Positions 21,199 to 21,297 of a DNA stretch of 21,297 nt are shown piece by piece. The stretch comes from an uncultured Bacillota bacterium (GTDB lineage Bacteria; Bacillota; Dehalobacteriia; UBA4068; UBA4997), in NCBI GenBank assembly GCA_948907985.1, contig CAQWMM010000032.1:1-21297 (forward strand), read 5' to 3'. Position numbers and translations under genes: made by a program. Numbering within the stretch: the stretch's first letter is position 1; every line of letters starts with the position of its first letter. The notes under the pieces are model-generated. The model saw only the letters and a list, made by a program, of their open reading frames with translations, was not told where the DNA came from and searched no databases.

Positions 21199-21297
21199 CC
21201 CCCTCAGTCATCGACTCCTTGGCAGTCGTCGCTGCCAGCTCCCCCAAAGGGAGAGCCAAGACTTACAGGCGAAAAGACTTGCCTCTCCCTTTGGGAG
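21199..21297. mobile_element. MITE/REP-like dispersed element, copy 2 (cut by window end)
   Basis: CCCCTCAGTCATCGACTCC (21200-21218) and GTCGTCGCTGCCAGCTCCCC (21225-21244) are identical to blocks in the copy at 7349. A palindromic CTCCCTTTGGGAG follows at the edge. The right end lies outside. It begins 23 bp after the tepA stop, where spoIIIE would be expected to follow. Confidence 0.75.

Noticed and set aside
1..21297. tRNA, rRNA, integrase or prophage genes
   Set aside because: None seen on either strand; apart from the short dispersed elements there is no sign of a large mobile region.

Overview
The window comes from an endospore-forming Firmicute, probably a GC-rich anaerobic or gut-type member of the Clostridia sensu lato. 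I cannot name the genus. The main reason is a spore-gene neighbourhood at 9.2-21.2 kb: NodB-like/DacF-like protein, M16 peptidase (MlpA/YmxG type), dut, YlmC/YmxH, dapB, dpaA-dpaB (spoVFA-spoVFB), asd, dapA, RNase J and TepA-type ClpP-like protease. This closely follows the Bacillus subtilis order pnpA-ylxY-mlpA-ymxH-spoVFA-spoVFB-asd-dapG-dapA-rnjB-tepA-spoIIIE. The differences are an inserted dut and dapB and the absence of an aspartokinase gene between asd and dapA. Dihydrodipicolinate made by DapA is the branch point: DapB leads to lysine and diaminopimelate, and DpaA/DpaB lead to spore dipicolinate. The cluster therefore joins cell wall/lysine synthesis to spore core chemistry.

Layout. 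1-1346: the 3' part of a collagen-like surface or exosporium protein (107 Gly-X-Y triplets plus a BclA-like C-terminal domain). 1406-2491: a family 2 glycosyltransferase. 2506-5661 (-): a cytosolic hybrid histidine kinase with PAS-type sensing and two receivers. 5769-7274 (-): a GNAT acetyltransferase behind a four-helix membrane protein with a Lys-Met-Pro repeat. 7275-7685: a non-coding stretch with a MITE-like element, an inverted repeat and a tandem repeat. 7686-9169: a DUF815 AAA+ ATPase overlapping a DUF4491 membrane protein. 9239-21176: the spore/diaminopimelate cluster. 21199-end: a second copy of the dispersed element, cut by the window edge.

The most interesting object lies in the 443-bp gap between dapB and dpaA. 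Two convergent promoters, TTGACA-17-TATAAT on the minus strand and TTGACA-17-TAAAAT on the plus strand, face one shared bidirectional terminator. The minus unit carries a strong ribosome binding site and a 27-codon ORF whose stop codon lies inside the terminator. The plus unit would be an RNA of about 80 nt. Two short direct repeats occur in the plus RNA and again around the start codon of the small ORF. This is the architecture of a par/Fst-type type I toxin-antitoxin locus, but I do not recognise the peptide as Fst. Beside it is a good match to a sigma-K promoter for dpaAB.

Other notable points are a carboxypeptidase fused to a NodB domain that has lost its metal ligands, an RNase J with an approximately 110-residue Ala/Arg-rich N-terminal extension, a cysteine-bearing collagen repeat next to a glycosyltransferase, and a TTG-initiated asd with a leader hairpin.
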